From assembly GCF_020164955.1 (NCBI RefSeq), contig NZ_JAIUHG010000025.1:41091-105090 (forward strand): 64,000 bases of DNA. Reading direction: 5' to 3'. Source of the stretch: Mesorhizobium sp. CA8 (GTDB lineage Bacteria > Pseudomonadota > Alphaproteobacteria > Rhizobiales > Rhizobiaceae). Positions 25,968 to 34,093 of the stretch are shown here, piece after piece. The notes beneath the pieces were generated by a model. That model searched no databases, was not told the DNA's origin, and saw nothing but the letters and a program-made list of their open reading frames with translations. Each line of letters starts with the position of its first letter. Position 1 is the stretch's first letter. The position numbers and the translations under genes were made by a program.

Positions 25968-26384
25968 TCACGCGGCGCGGGATTGATGGGCTAGGCGTTG
26001 CAGCCGCGCGGCATTGCGGGCCGGCGATACGGAATCATCCGCATCGCCGGCCTTGCTACGCGCAATATAGGGTTTCGCCGGCATTTCGCCGACAGGCTCG
26101 TTTGACGTCCTTGACGGCACCGAACTTCCCGACGAAAGGCTGGAGCCTGCCCGGCTCCTGTCGCCCGGCCGGATCAGGCGGATGATCCGGCGCACCAGCG
26201 TGGGCCGGCTGTGGTCGGGCACCGCGCGCGAGAAATCGACGTCCGGCAGCATGCCGCGATGCGGCCTGCGCCGTTCCTCGGCATGCACGGCCGACGAATA
26301 GGTCTCGCCGATCAGCAGCGCCCAGGTGGCCGCCTTGCGCTCGTGCAGGCTTCTTGAACCAGGTATTTTGTAGGGATCGAACAT
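25968..26384 (-). CDS. Hypothetical basic protein upstream of the ABC cluster
   Basis: From the ATG at 26382-26384, preceded by GGAGGA at the right distance, the protein has 138 residues and begins MFDPYKIPGSRSLHERKAAT. The first half looks folded (WALLIGETYSSAVHAEERRR); the second half is rich in Arg, Ser and Pro and probably disordered. There is no signal peptide. It lies 17 bases before the first ABC exporter gene and could be co-transcribed with it. I do not recognise it. Confidence 0.6.
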   Translation of the reverse strand: MFDPYKIPGSRSLHERKAATWALLIGETYSSAVHAEERRRPHRGMLPDVDFSRAVPDHSRPTLVRRIIRLIRPGDRSRAGSSLSSGSSVPSRTSNEPVGEMPAKPYIARSKAGDADDSVSPARNAARLQRLAHQSRAA

Positions 26385-26827
26385 CGGCCCGTCCTCCATA
26401 TGCAAATGCGTTAAAAAGGGTGATGCGGCCTCGACCATCGGCATTCGGCCGAAGGCGCGGATCGAATCGGCCGGGAGACGACTAGCGTCGGTCCCGACAC
26501 GCTCAGCTGGGGCGCGGCGCCCCTTTGGCAGTTTGAAAAACATCGCAAGATTCCTTCGAAGGCCGAAAACTGGGTTCGGCGGGAATCGGTGCGATGAGGA
26601 CTTAAAGTGTCAGAAGAATCGTCGTACCGAAACCGCCTGCGGGCATACGTGAGCCCCGGATGGGAGCTGGATGTGCATGGTCATCATGTGTTCCCCTCCA
26701 TACGGTTCGGGTTGACGATGGTGGGCATATACTCGACTTCGCAGAAAATGGCCATCCGCCAGTCCAGAAATTGCCGAAAGCGGGAGATGCCTGTGGCCGA
26801 TCTGCCACTTATTAGCAGGATGCGAAA
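26385..26827. other. Intergenic region before trmL
   Basis: These 443 bases separate two divergent genes. No open frame on either strand has a convincing start or protein-like composition. The region should hold both promoters; I saw no clear operator. Confidence 0.5.
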
Positions 26828-27289
26828 ATGAACGATCGTCTCCGCATCGCGCTCTACCAGCCGGACATTGCCGGCAACACCGGGACGATCCTGCGCTTCG
26901 CCGCCTGCCTCGACATCGGTGTCGATATCATCGAGCCGGCTGGTTTCCCGCTCTCCGACCGGGCGCTGAAACGGGCCGGCATGGACTACCTCGAAATGGC
27001 GGCGCTTTCCCGCCATGCCGACTGGCACGCCTTCGAGGAATGGCGAAAGGCGCATGCGCGCCGCCTGGTGCTGCTCACCACCAAGGCCGCGACCGCCTAT
27101 ACCGATTTTGCTTTCGCCGCCGGCGACATCCTTCTGTTCGGCCGCGAATCCGCCGGCGTGACGGAAAAGGTCCATGAGGCGGCCGATGCGCGACTGACCA
27201 TTCCGATGCGAGCGGGCGCGCGCAGCATCAATGTCGCGCTGTCGGTCGCCATGGTCGCGGGTGAAGCGCTCCGTCAGTTCGGAAAATAG
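26828..27289 (+). CDS. trmL: tRNA (cytidine(34)-2'-O)-methyltransferase
   Basis: The 153-residue SPOUT (knotted) enzyme has motif 1 ALYQPDIAGNTGTILRFAAC, motif 2 LFGRESAGV and motif 3 IPMRAGARSINVALSVAMV, in order and at the usual spacing. It methylates the ribose of the wobble base in tRNA-Leu isoacceptors using SAM. The short length without an RNA-binding extension is normal for TrmL. Confidence 0.95.
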   Translation: MNDRLRIALYQPDIAGNTGTILRFAACLDIGVDIIEPAGFPLSDRALKRAGMDYLEMAALSRHADWHAFEEWRKAHARRLVLLTTKAATAYTDFAFAAGDILLFGRESAGVTEKVHEAADARLTIPMRAGARSINVALSVAMVAGEALRQFGK

Positions 27290-27370
27290 TTTTCGCGCTT
27301 CCGCGCCATCCCGAACCGCCGTGCCTTCCGCCGTCATTCTTGCCCAGACGCACATCGCCTTCTCCTGCAA

Positions 27371-27399
27371 TTGCCCTATCGATATTTCTTGGCTACAAG
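27371..27399 (+). promoter_or_regulatory. Candidate soxR promoter
   Basis: TTGCCC (27371-27376) and TACAAG (27394-27399) are 17 bases apart and end directly at the SoxR-box palindrome. The layout suits autorepression. Assigned by eye. Confidence 0.4.
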
Positions 27400-27415
27400 C
27401 TCAACTTAACTTGAG
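27400..27415. promoter_or_regulatory. SoxR-box-like palindrome upstream of soxR
   Basis: CTCAACTTAACTTGAG is a near-perfect 16-base palindrome, and closely resembles the known SoxR operator CCTCAAGTTAACTTGAGG. It ends 20 bases before the soxR start. Confidence 0.75.
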
Positions 27416-27435
27416 GTCAAGCGGGAATTTGGGAA

Positions 27436-27879
27436 ATGACTCCAGCGAGGGAATTGACGGTTGGCCAAGTGGCGATGCGCAGCGGTGTTGCGGTATCGGC
27501 GCTGCATTTCTACGAGGCGCGCGGGCTGATCCGCAGCCACCGCACGTCGGGCAACCAGCGGCGCTACAGCCGCGATGTGCTGCGCCGCGTCGCGATTATC
27601 CGCGTCGCCCAGGAAGTCGGCATCTCGCTGGCCGAGATTGCCGCCGTGTTCCAATCCTTGCCTGAAGAGCGCACGCCAACACGTGAGGATTGGAACCTGC
27701 TTTCGACAGCCTGGCGCGACGGGCTCGACCACAAGATCAGCCAATTGAAGAAATTGCGCGATGGCCTGACGGATTGCATCGGCTGCGGCTGCATGTCGAT
27801 CGACAAATGCCCGCTTAGGAACAGGGAAGACCGGCTGGCCCGGGAGGGTACGGGGGCGAGAAGGCTGGCGGTGCGCTGA
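27436..27879 (+). CDS. soxR: Redox-sensitive transcriptional activator SoxR
   Basis: The 147-residue MerR-family protein has the N-terminal helix-turn-helix VGQVAMRSGVAVSALHFYEA, a dimerisation helix, and the 2Fe-2S ligand cluster CIGCGCMSIDKC (Cys 114, 117, 119, 125) unique to SoxR. Oxidation of the cluster by redox-cycling compounds or superoxide switches on target promoters. A SoxR-box lies just upstream. No soxS or obvious target is adjacent, so in this organism it probably acts directly on distant genes, as known for non-enteric SoxR. Confidence 0.96.
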   Translation: MTPARELTVGQVAMRSGVAVSALHFYEARGLIRSHRTSGNQRRYSRDVLRRVAIIRVAQEVGISLAEIAAVFQSLPEERTPTREDWNLLSTAWRDGLDHKISQLKKLRDGLTDCIGCGCMSIDKCPLRNREDRLAREGTGARRLAVR

Positions 27880-27898
27880 CAGTCTGTCGCCAAGGCGC

Positions 27899-28043
27899 AT
27901 TGAGATTCAGGTCAGGCCGAGTCGAAAATGGTGCTTCCGAGAACCGGAGCGGAGCGTACGCAATGTACGTGAGCACCGGAAGCGCTGGAAGCGCTGGAAG
28001 CCGCCATTTGCAGGCCGGCCTCGCCTGAATATCAATGCACCTT
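27899..28043. repeat. Long palindromic rhizobial intergenic element (complete copy)
   Basis: Left end CATTGAGATTCAGGTCAGGC matches the reverse complement of the right end GGCCTCGCCTGAATATCAATG. Inside, AAATGGTGCTTCC pairs with GGAAGCCGCCATTT. The core is a GC-rich segment around GCGTACGCAATGTACGTGAGC. The right half recurs at 51027-51066. It lies between the convergent soxR and the small basic-protein gene. Confidence 0.75.
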
Positions 28044-28299
28044 AATCCGCCGCCGGCAGCCGGCGCATGGTGAATTCGATCACATCGCCCGGGCGTTCGA
28101 ACCAGCTTTCGATCTCGGTCCAGTAGGCCTGTTTCGGAAAACGCTCGAACCACTCCTTGGCCTTGAGGCGCGCGGCGGGCCTCGGCAGCACGAAGGTCTC
28201 GCGCAGGAAACCGTCGCGTGGCTGGCCTGCGCGCTCGGCCCGCGAGCGCTCCAGCCTCTTCTTCAAACCATCCAGCGGCGGCCTTGCCGGGGTGCGCAC
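28042..28299 (-). CDS. Hypothetical small basic protein
   Basis: The 85-residue protein starts at a GTG (28297-28299) placed seven bases after a strong AAGGAG. It reads MRTPARPPLDGLKKRLERSR, then RDGFLRETFVLPRPAARLKA and ends GDVIEFTMRRLPAAD. The composition is strongly basic with many aromatic residues (WFERFPKQAYWTEIESWFER). There is no signal peptide. I do not recognise a domain. It is divergent from hemF and shares about 120 bases of upstream region with it. Confidence 0.7.
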   Translation of the reverse strand: MRTPARPPLDGLKKRLERSRAERAGQPRDGFLRETFVLPRPAARLKAKEWFERFPKQAYWTEIESWFERPGDVIEFTMRRLPAAD

Positions 28300-28420
28300 G
28301 AAGGAACTCCTTTGCACCTTGGTCAGACAGGACTTGACCCTTGCCTTTAAGAGATTAGGGATCGCGCGCAGAAAAAACGAGTCATTTGTCAGGCAAGCGG
28401 GCCTGTGACTGGAGACGGAA

Positions 28421-29335
28421 TTGGAACGACCTGACCTTCCAGTGGGACTGCCGGCCGACATCGAACAGAAGAAGATGAAGGCTCGCCTCTGGTTCGAGGC
28501 CCTGCGCGAGCGCATCTGCGCCACCTTCGAGCAGCTCGAGCAGGAACTCATCGGCCCGCAAGCGTCTTGGTCGCCCGGCCATTTCGAAAAGACTCCCTGG
28601 GAGCGCGACGAAGGCCGTGGCGGCGGCGGCACCATGTCGATGATGCGCGGCCGCGTCTTCGAGAAGGTCGGCGTGCACACTTCGACCGTCCATGGCGAAT
28701 TCTCCCCCGAATTCAGGAAGCAGATTCCCGGCGCCGAGGAAGACCCGCGCTTCTGGGCGAGCGGCATCTCGCTGATTGCGCATCCCTGGAACCCCAATGT
28801 GCCGGCCGTGCACATGAACACACGCATGGTCGTCACCACGCGCCAGTGGTTCGGTGGCGGCGCCGATCTGACGCCGGTGCTCGATCGTCGCCGCACCCAG
28901 GACGATCCCGACACGATCGCCTTCCATCGCGCCATGCAGTTCGCCTGCGAGAAGAACGCCGCCGTCGCCGACTATCCCAAATTCAAAGCCTGGTGCGATG
29001 AGTATTTCTTCCTGCCGCACCGCAACGAGCCGCGCGGCATCGGCGGCATTTTCTTCGACTGGCTGCATTCGGACGAGGACAAGGGCGGCTGGAACGCCGA
29101 TCTCAATTTCGTCCAGGACGTCGGCCGCTCCTTCCTCGTCGTCTATGCCCATCTGGTACGGGGCAATTTCAACCGGAACTGGACCGATGGCGAGCGCGAC
29201 GAACAGCTCATCCGGCGCGGCCGCTACGTCGAATTCAACTTGCTTCACGATCGCGGCACCATCTTCGGCCTGAAGACCGGCGGCAATGTCGCCTCGATCC
29301 TGTCCAGCCTGCCGCCCGAGGTAAAATGGCCGTAA
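28421..29335 (+). CDS. hemF: Oxygen-dependent coproporphyrinogen III oxidase
   Basis: HemF converts coproporphyrinogen III to protoporphyrinogen IX with O2 in haem synthesis. The 304-residue protein carries the family blocks GGGGTMSMMRGRVFEKVGVH, HPWNPNVPAVHMNTRMV, WFGGGADLTPVL and GRYVEFNLLHDRGTIFGL. The start is TTG with GGAGACGGAA just before. TTGACC at 28334-28339 with a weak TAGGGA 16 bases on could be its promoter. I saw no clear Fnr or Irr site. Confidence 0.97.
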   Translation: MERPDLPVGLPADIEQKKMKARLWFEALRERICATFEQLEQELIGPQASWSPGHFEKTPWERDEGRGGGGTMSMMRGRVFEKVGVHTSTVHGEFSPEFRKQIPGAEEDPRFWASGISLIAHPWNPNVPAVHMNTRMVVTTRQWFGGGADLTPVLDRRRTQDDPDTIAFHRAMQFACEKNAAVADYPKFKAWCDEYFFLPHRNEPRGIGGIFFDWLHSDEDKGGWNADLNFVQDVGRSFLVVYAHLVRGNFNRNWTDGERDEQLIRRGRYVEFNLLHDRGTIFGLKTGGNVASILSSLPPEVKWP

Positions 29336-29593
29336 CGATCCGGTGAGTGCGGCGATGGCCGCATTGCTGTCCCATTCGCCGAATCTTGGCCGGCAATGTG
29401 GCAGCGACGATATCTTTTTCGTCTAATATCGTTTTGAAAAAAATGGGTTATTTAAGGTCGTCGGGTCGGGAAGCGCCGGCGGTCGAAGCGGAGATCATTT
29501 GTCTCCCGCGGCCGCGACCCGACGCGACTTGACGACCCTGATCACGCGAGGTGCCTCGCCAAATCGGGCACCCGCATTCCAGGAGAGCACGTC

Positions 29594-29854
29594 ATGCGCA
29601 AGCTTATCGTGACGGCAGCAACCGCCGCCCTTCTCGCCTCCGGCGGCGCCGCCTTCGCAGCGGTCAAGCACACCACCGGCACCGTCAAGAGCTTTGACGG
29701 AACGGCCATGAGCCTTGTTCTGGAGGATGGATCCACATTCAAGCTGTCCAAAGCCTTCAAGGATCCCGGCATTCAGGCCGGCGAGAAAGTCCGCGTGTCC
29801 TGGGACATGAGCGGCAAGAACAAGATCGCCGAGGCGGTCAAGATCATGAAGTAA
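29594..29854 (+). CDS. DUF1344 small exported protein
   Basis: The 86-residue protein has a clear signal peptide (MRKLIVTAATAALLASGGAA, cleavage near AFA) and a compact beta domain with TGTVKSFDGTAMSLVLEDGS and GEKVRVSWDMSGKNKIAEAV, which matches the DUF1344 pattern. Periplasmic location is predicted. An AGGAGAG lies just before the ATG. Function unknown. It has its own terminator. Confidence 0.85.
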   Translation: MRKLIVTAATAALLASGGAAFAAVKHTTGTVKSFDGTAMSLVLEDGSTFKLSKAFKDPGIQAGEKVRVSWDMSGKNKIAEAVKIMK

Positions 29855-29891
29855 CGGCCTTGCTCTGAAGGTCCAGTTCTCAGGCGGCAGG

Positions 29892-29923
29892 GAAAGGCGG
29901 GGCATAGCGCTCCGCCTTTTTCT
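29892..29923 (+). terminator. Terminator after the DUF1344 gene
   Basis: AAAGGCGG and CCGCCTTT enclose a short loop and are followed by TTTCTTT, a standard rho-independent terminator. Confidence 0.8.
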
Positions 29924-30093
29924 TTCCAATCCGAGACAGGGGACTTTCGATGCAACCGAACCGTTGCACAGGTGTTATGATAGCCCGGCAGGTTAACCGG
30001 AAGAGGCGCGCCGCTCCCTCCCGGACTGCCAAGACAAGACATCAGGGGTGGGCGGCCAAGGTCGAACCACCCTGCGCTAGGAAAGGAAGGATC

Positions 30094-30279
30094 ATGAAGG
30101 AATTCCAATGCGGGTCGCTGGTTCCGGGCTGTGACTGGCACACGCGCGCCGAGGAGGAAGCGGAGGTCATGCGCCGCGCCGTCGAGCATATGCGCGAGAC
30201 GCATGGCGAGACCATCATCCGCGAGACGATGATCGAGGCGATCCGCTCGCGCATTCAAAAGGTTCGCGACGCCGCCTGA
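30094..30279 (+). CDS. DUF1059 small protein
   Basis: The 61-residue protein starts MKEFQCGSLVPGCDWHTRAE after a GGAAGGATC ribosome binding site. Two cysteines and two histidines (C6, C13, H16 and the H of THGE) could bind a metal, as suggested for the DUF1059 family. The frame is open upstream, but that part is not protein-like. No signal peptide. Function unknown. Confidence 0.8.
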   Translation: MKEFQCGSLVPGCDWHTRAEEEAEVMRRAVEHMRETHGETIIRETMIEAIRSRIQKVRDAA

Positions 30280-30553
30280 GCGGCCAAATTCCGGAATTCG
30301 ACCAGATGGGCCGACACGCAAGAGCGGAACGCCGCTTACGCCTGCGCCCAACTCTCCGCCGGCGATCTCCCGGTCGCCGGCAGAAACATTTTCCCTATGA
30401 TTCAAGCAAATTCTTATATTCCTAACGGCTCGGATAACCTTGCAGTAACGATGCACGTGCGATTCTCCGATCCATGATCCGGCCAGAGGGGCTGCCCGAG
30501 CAGCCTTCGTCATCAAGGCGCTGTCCGGAATGATGGGGCGAGGTGCTTCGCGC

Positions 30554-31129
30554 ATGCGCGAGCGGTCCAACATCGGAGTCGGTCTCTGCGCGGCGCTCCT
30601 GTCGAGCGCCTTGCTCTTTGCGTCGCCAGTAACGGCCCAGGAATGGACGACCTCGCTCGTCGATATTCATCAGGGTTCTCCACTCAGCGATCGCGCCAGG
30701 AGCCTCGGCAATGGCGGCTATGAGTTGCAGGGCGGAAGCTGGGTATCGTTCACCCATTGGTACCATGCGAGCTGGGTCGATATGCATGCGGATCTTCTTA
30801 CCCAGATCACACCCGATACCGGCATTCTTTGGGGATTTGGCACAGGCGAGCAAGCCGAGAAATACCGTATCGAGCCCAGCCTGAAGCTTGGCTTCCTCAC
30901 CCAGATCCATCCCAATCCGAACAGCACGCTGTCGCTTTCCGTCACCTCGACCATCGGCGGCGGACTCACTGAAAAGCCTTGCGAAGCCGACTATGGCGAC
31001 CTGGGCACCTACAGCGTCAATTGCCGGCTCGCGGCGGGCGAGACGGCGCCGGAGGAAACCTTGAAATATCTGGTCAGCGCCAAGCCGGAGACCATGCATC
31101 TCTGGTTGAATTACCGTCTCACATTCTGA
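30554..31129 (+). CDS. Small outer-membrane-like beta protein of unknown function
   Basis: The protein (191 residues from this start, or 199 from an ATG at 30530) has a signal peptide (GVGLCAALLSSALLFASPVT, cleavage near TAQE). The mature part alternates polar and aromatic residues, as in beta-barrels (ELQGGSWVSFTHWYHASWVD, LGFLTQIHPNPNSTLSLSVT). It ends in WLNYRLTF; a C-terminal phenylalanine is the usual signal for the BAM machinery. Two cysteines may form a disulfide. It is 15 bases upstream of an S8 protease gene and is surely co-transcribed with it. I do not recognise a family. Confidence 0.75.
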   Translation: MRERSNIGVGLCAALLSSALLFASPVTAQEWTTSLVDIHQGSPLSDRARSLGNGGYELQGGSWVSFTHWYHASWVDMHADLLTQITPDTGILWGFGTGEQAEKYRIEPSLKLGFLTQIHPNPNSTLSLSVTSTIGGGLTEKPCEADYGDLGTYSVNCRLAAGETAPEETLKYLVSAKPETMHLWLNYRLTF

Positions 31130-31144
31130 TTGCGGGAGCCGCAA

Positions 31145-32173
31145 ATGAACATCATCTCGTGCCCAAATTCGCGCCCGTCCCGGTCCTCGTTGGACTGGAG
31201 AATGACCCTGAAATTGGGCGTTGCAGCCGCTTTAGCCGCCCTTTCGGCGCCGACTGCCTCGGCGCAGGAGGTCCTCAGCGCGGACGAGATGGCCGCGCTC
31301 TGCCATGGCGGCGGCTCCATCTGCGTGAGCGCAAAGATCCCGGTCGCGCGCACGACGCAAACGGTACAGAACTGGATGATCCCCGACGTCGGCGCCGCAT
31401 GGGCAGCCGGCTACAAGGGCAGGGGCGTCACCATCACAATGGTCGACGACTTCAGCAGCACGTCGCGTTTTTCCGGCAATTTCGGGGTCGGCGTGCAGAC
31501 CCAGCGGCACGGCGAATGGACGCGCGAGGAGGCAAGCATGATTGCTCCCGCCGCGACCATCCGCTCCAAGGATTTCTCGACGGGCACGGCGGTTTCGCTG
31601 GCACGCGGCCTCAACGTGCTGAACCTCAGCTACGGCATGTACGCCACCGCCGGCTACAGCGCGAACCAGATCTGGTGGGCTCCAGAGGAGTCCTCGATCA
31701 TCTCCTACGCCACCAAAGGTTCGGCCATCGTCTCGAAGGCGGCCGGCAATGACTCTGTCGCCGTCGGCGGGGTCACCGATGGCCAGCAGGACTATCTCGA
31801 CCTTGCCCTGATCGGCAAACCGACGGCGATCTTCGTCGGCGCGCTGTCGACGAACGGCACCACAGCCAACAAGGCCCAGCTCGCCTGGTATTCCGACTAT
31901 GCCGGCTCCAACACGGCTGTGCAGAGCCACTTCCTGGTGGTCGGCGTCGAGGGCGACAAGACCGGTCTCTACGGAACATCTTTCGCCGCGCCGATCATCT
32001 CAGGCTATGCTGCGATCATCGGCAGCAAGTTCACCAAGGCGACGCCGGTGCAAATCACGAACGACCTGCTCAACACTGCCCGCACCGACACCCTGGTGGA
32101 CTACGACCCCTCGGTCTACGGCAAGGGCGAGGCAAGCCTTTCCCGCGCGCTCGCCCCTGTTGCGATCCATTGA
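31145..32173 (+). CDS. Exported S8 (subtilisin-like) serine peptidase, autotransporter-passenger type without barrel
   Basis: The 342-residue protein starts at an ATG after GGGAG and has a long signal peptide (LKLGVAAALAALSAPTASAQ). The subtilase triad is recognisable: Asp 101 in VTITMVDDF, His 122 in QRHGEWTREEAS, Ser 279 in YGTSFAAPIISGY, with the oxyanion Asn 202 in KAAGND. The His block is unusual (HGEW in place of HGTH). The ending VYGKGEASLSRALAPVAI resembles the close of the passenger domain in S8 autotransporters, but no beta-barrel follows. The upstream gene encodes a small barrel-like protein that may be its partner. Confidence 0.85.
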   Translation: MNIISCPNSRPSRSSLDWRMTLKLGVAAALAALSAPTASAQEVLSADEMAALCHGGGSICVSAKIPVARTTQTVQNWMIPDVGAAWAAGYKGRGVTITMVDDFSSTSRFSGNFGVGVQTQRHGEWTREEASMIAPAATIRSKDFSTGTAVSLARGLNVLNLSYGMYATAGYSANQIWWAPEESSIISYATKGSAIVSKAAGNDSVAVGGVTDGQQDYLDLALIGKPTAIFVGALSTNGTTANKAQLAWYSDYAGSNTAVQSHFLVVGVEGDKTGLYGTSFAAPIISGYAAIIGSKFTKATPVQITNDLLNTARTDTLVDYDPSVYGKGEASLSRALAPVAIH

Positions 32174-32195
32174 CAGGCGCGGCCGCCTGAACAGG

Positions 32196-33464
32196 TTAGA
32201 TCTCCAGCGCGTGCGCGGCGCGCTCCATCAGCACGCCGCGTTCCAGGGTGAAGCCCGATTCGACCCATTCCTTCTCGAGGTTCTTCAGCGTCGCGCCGAG
32301 CTTCGGCCCCGGCGAGGCGCCAAGCGCGGTCAGGTCGGCGCCTTTGATCGGAAACACCGGCTTTTGCCATTTCAGCGTGAAATTGAGCAGGCGTGAGAAA
32401 CCGCCGGCTTCCATCATCGCCTGATTGTCCTCGACGGCACGCGTTCGCGCCGCGGCAAGCGCCAGCCGGATGCGGTCGACATAGCCATTGCGATCGCCGT
32501 GATAGAGTTTCTTGGCCAGTTCGGTTTCGGTCACCTTCGCATCCGGCGCAATAGTCAACGCCCAATGCCGCAGGCGGTCGGCCTCGTCGTTCGACAATCG
32601 CAGCCGCTCGCCAAGCGTCTTCATGCGTAAGGCATCGGGCGGGACGATCGCCTCCAGCCTCAGCACAGGATCGGCGGCCCAGCCGAGATCTTTTCCAGTC
32701 TTGACCAGGCCATGGATCGCGTCAATGCCCCATTTCTCGCTCTCCGGCAGCACGGCGGTGAGCACGCCGGCCTGGCGCATCCACAAGAGCGCGCGCGAGG
32801 GATCGGGCGCCGACAGCAGCTTCTTCAGTTCGGACCAGACGCGTTCGGCCGAAAGCCGCGCAAGCCCGTCCTTCAGCCTTGCGCAGGCCTTCAGCCCATC
32901 CGCGTCCGGCCGTCCGTCGCCATACCAGGCAAAGAAACGGAAAAAGCGCAGGATGCGCAGATAATCCTCCCGGATGCGCGCTTCCGCGTCGCCGATGAAA
33001 CGCAGCCGCCGCGCCTCTATATCGGCAACGCCGCCGACGAGGTCGACGATCGTGCCATCGGCCTCGGCGTAGAGCGCGTTGATGGTGAAGTCGCGCCGCT
33101 CGGCGTCCGCTTTCCAGTCGCGCCCGAAGATCACTTTTGCCCGCCGCCCGTCGGTCTCGATATCGGCCCTGAGCGTCGTCACTTCATAAGGCTTGCCGCC
33201 GGCGATCACCGTGATCGTGCCATGCTCGATGCCTGTTGGCACAGTCTTGAAGCCGGCCGCCTCGGCGCGCCGGATCGTTTCCTCGGGCACGGTGGTCGCA
33301 GCGATGTCGATGTCGGCGACCGGCTGGCCGATCAGCGCATTGCGCACCGCGCCGCCGGCGACACGCGCTTCCTCTCCGCCTTGCTTCAGCGCCGCAAGCA
33401 GCTTCTGCAGATGCTTGTCGGCCAGCCAATCGGCCCTGCCCGAGAGTGACGTCTCAGCGCTCAA
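32196..33464 (-). CDS. CCA tRNA nucleotidyltransferase / poly(A) polymerase family
   Basis: The 422-residue protein has the nucleotidyltransferase head VAGGAVRNALIGQPVADIDI (GG and D-x-D), the RRDFTINALYAEADGTIVDL block, and the RIREDYLRILRFFRF neck motif. The long C-terminal domain is typical of alphaproteobacterial CCA enzymes. It adds or repairs the 3' CCA of tRNAs. Start is TTG overlapping the stop of the NUDIX gene (TTGA). It is the last gene of a three-gene operon. Confidence 0.93.
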   Translation of the reverse strand: MSAETSLSGRADWLADKHLQKLLAALKQGGEEARVAGGAVRNALIGQPVADIDIAATTVPEETIRRAEAAGFKTVPTGIEHGTITVIAGGKPYEVTTLRADIETDGRRAKVIFGRDWKADAERRDFTINALYAEADGTIVDLVGGVADIEARRLRFIGDAEARIREDYLRILRFFRFFAWYGDGRPDADGLKACARLKDGLARLSAERVWSELKKLLSAPDPSRALLWMRQAGVLTAVLPESEKWGIDAIHGLVKTGKDLGWAADPVLRLEAIVPPDALRMKTLGERLRLSNDEADRLRHWALTIAPDAKVTETELAKKLYHGDRNGYVDRIRLALAAARTRAVEDNQAMMEAGGFSRLLNFTLKWQKPVFPIKGADLTALGASPGPKLGATLKNLEKEWVESGFTLERGVLMERAAHALEI

Positions 33465-34093
33465 CCGTAAAGCCTTTCATAGAGCGTGCGGATGATGCCG
33501 GCGGTGACGCCCCAGATGCGCTGGCCGCCATAGGGCATCTCGTAGAAGAACCATTCGAGCTCGTTCCACATGCGGCTGTCGCGCGCGTGGTTGGCCGGGT
33601 CCATAAGGAAGCTCAAGGGCACCTCGAAGGCGGCGTCGACCTCGTCGACATTGAGCGTCAGCGAAAAGCCGGGCCGCACGATGGCAAGCACCGGCACGAT
33701 ACGGTAGCCGCTGCCCGCGACATAGTCCGGCATGCGGCCGATGATCTCGACATGGCCACGATCGAGGCCGATCTCCTCGAAGGTCTCGCGCAAAGCGGCG
33801 GCCTCGGGGCTTGAATCGGTCGTATCGATGGTGCCGCCCGGAAAAGCCACCTGGCCGGAATGGCTGCGCAGCTTCTCGGCGCGTTTGGTGAGCAGCACCA
33901 TGGCGCCCTCGGCACGGTCGATCACCGGGATCAGCACCGCCGCGTCGCGCAATGGCTTGATGTGCTTGAGCCTGGGATGGCCGGGATTGAAGCGATGGTC
34001 GCCGAAATCGTCGCCAGGGCCGATCGCGGCCTGCGCGGCGACGCGCGCCCGAAAGTCTGCGATCGAAAACGGCGCCGGCGTCACCTGGTCCAT
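33461..34093 (-). CDS. NUDIX hydrolase, CoA pyrophosphatase (NudL-like)
   Basis: The 210-residue protein contains a Nudix box variant, PGGTIDTTDSSPEAAALRET followed by FEEIGL. The SGQVAFPGG lead-in, just before it, is typical of the CoA pyrophosphatase group. Such enzymes hydrolyse CoA to 4'-phosphopantetheine and 3',5'-ADP. The ATG at 34091-34093 shares one base with the upstream stop; a GTG one codon earlier is possible. It sits between the DUF1285 gene and cca, an order conserved in rhizobia as I recall. Confidence 0.9.
   Translation of the reverse strand: MDQVTPAPFSIADFRARVAAQAAIGPGDDFGDHRFNPGHPRLKHIKPLRDAAVLIPVIDRAEGAMVLLTKRAEKLRSHSGQVAFPGGTIDTTDSSPEAAALRETFEEIGLDRGHVEIIGRMPDYVAGSGYRIVPVLAIVRPGFSLTLNVDEVDAAFEVPLSFLMDPANHARDSRMWNELEWFFYEMPYGGQRIWGVTAGIIRTLYERLYG

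Noticed and set aside
26602..26808. Minus-strand frame of 68 codons before trmL
   Set aside because: No ribosome binding site, no recognisable domain, composition unlike the neighbouring genes.
28300..28935. Long minus-strand frame continuing upstream of the small basic protein gene
   Set aside because: It is antisense to hemF; the GTG at 28297-28299 with AAGGAG is the likely start.
29348..29363. Short hairpin TGCGGC-GCCGCA after hemF
   Set aside because: No T run follows; too weak to call as a terminator.
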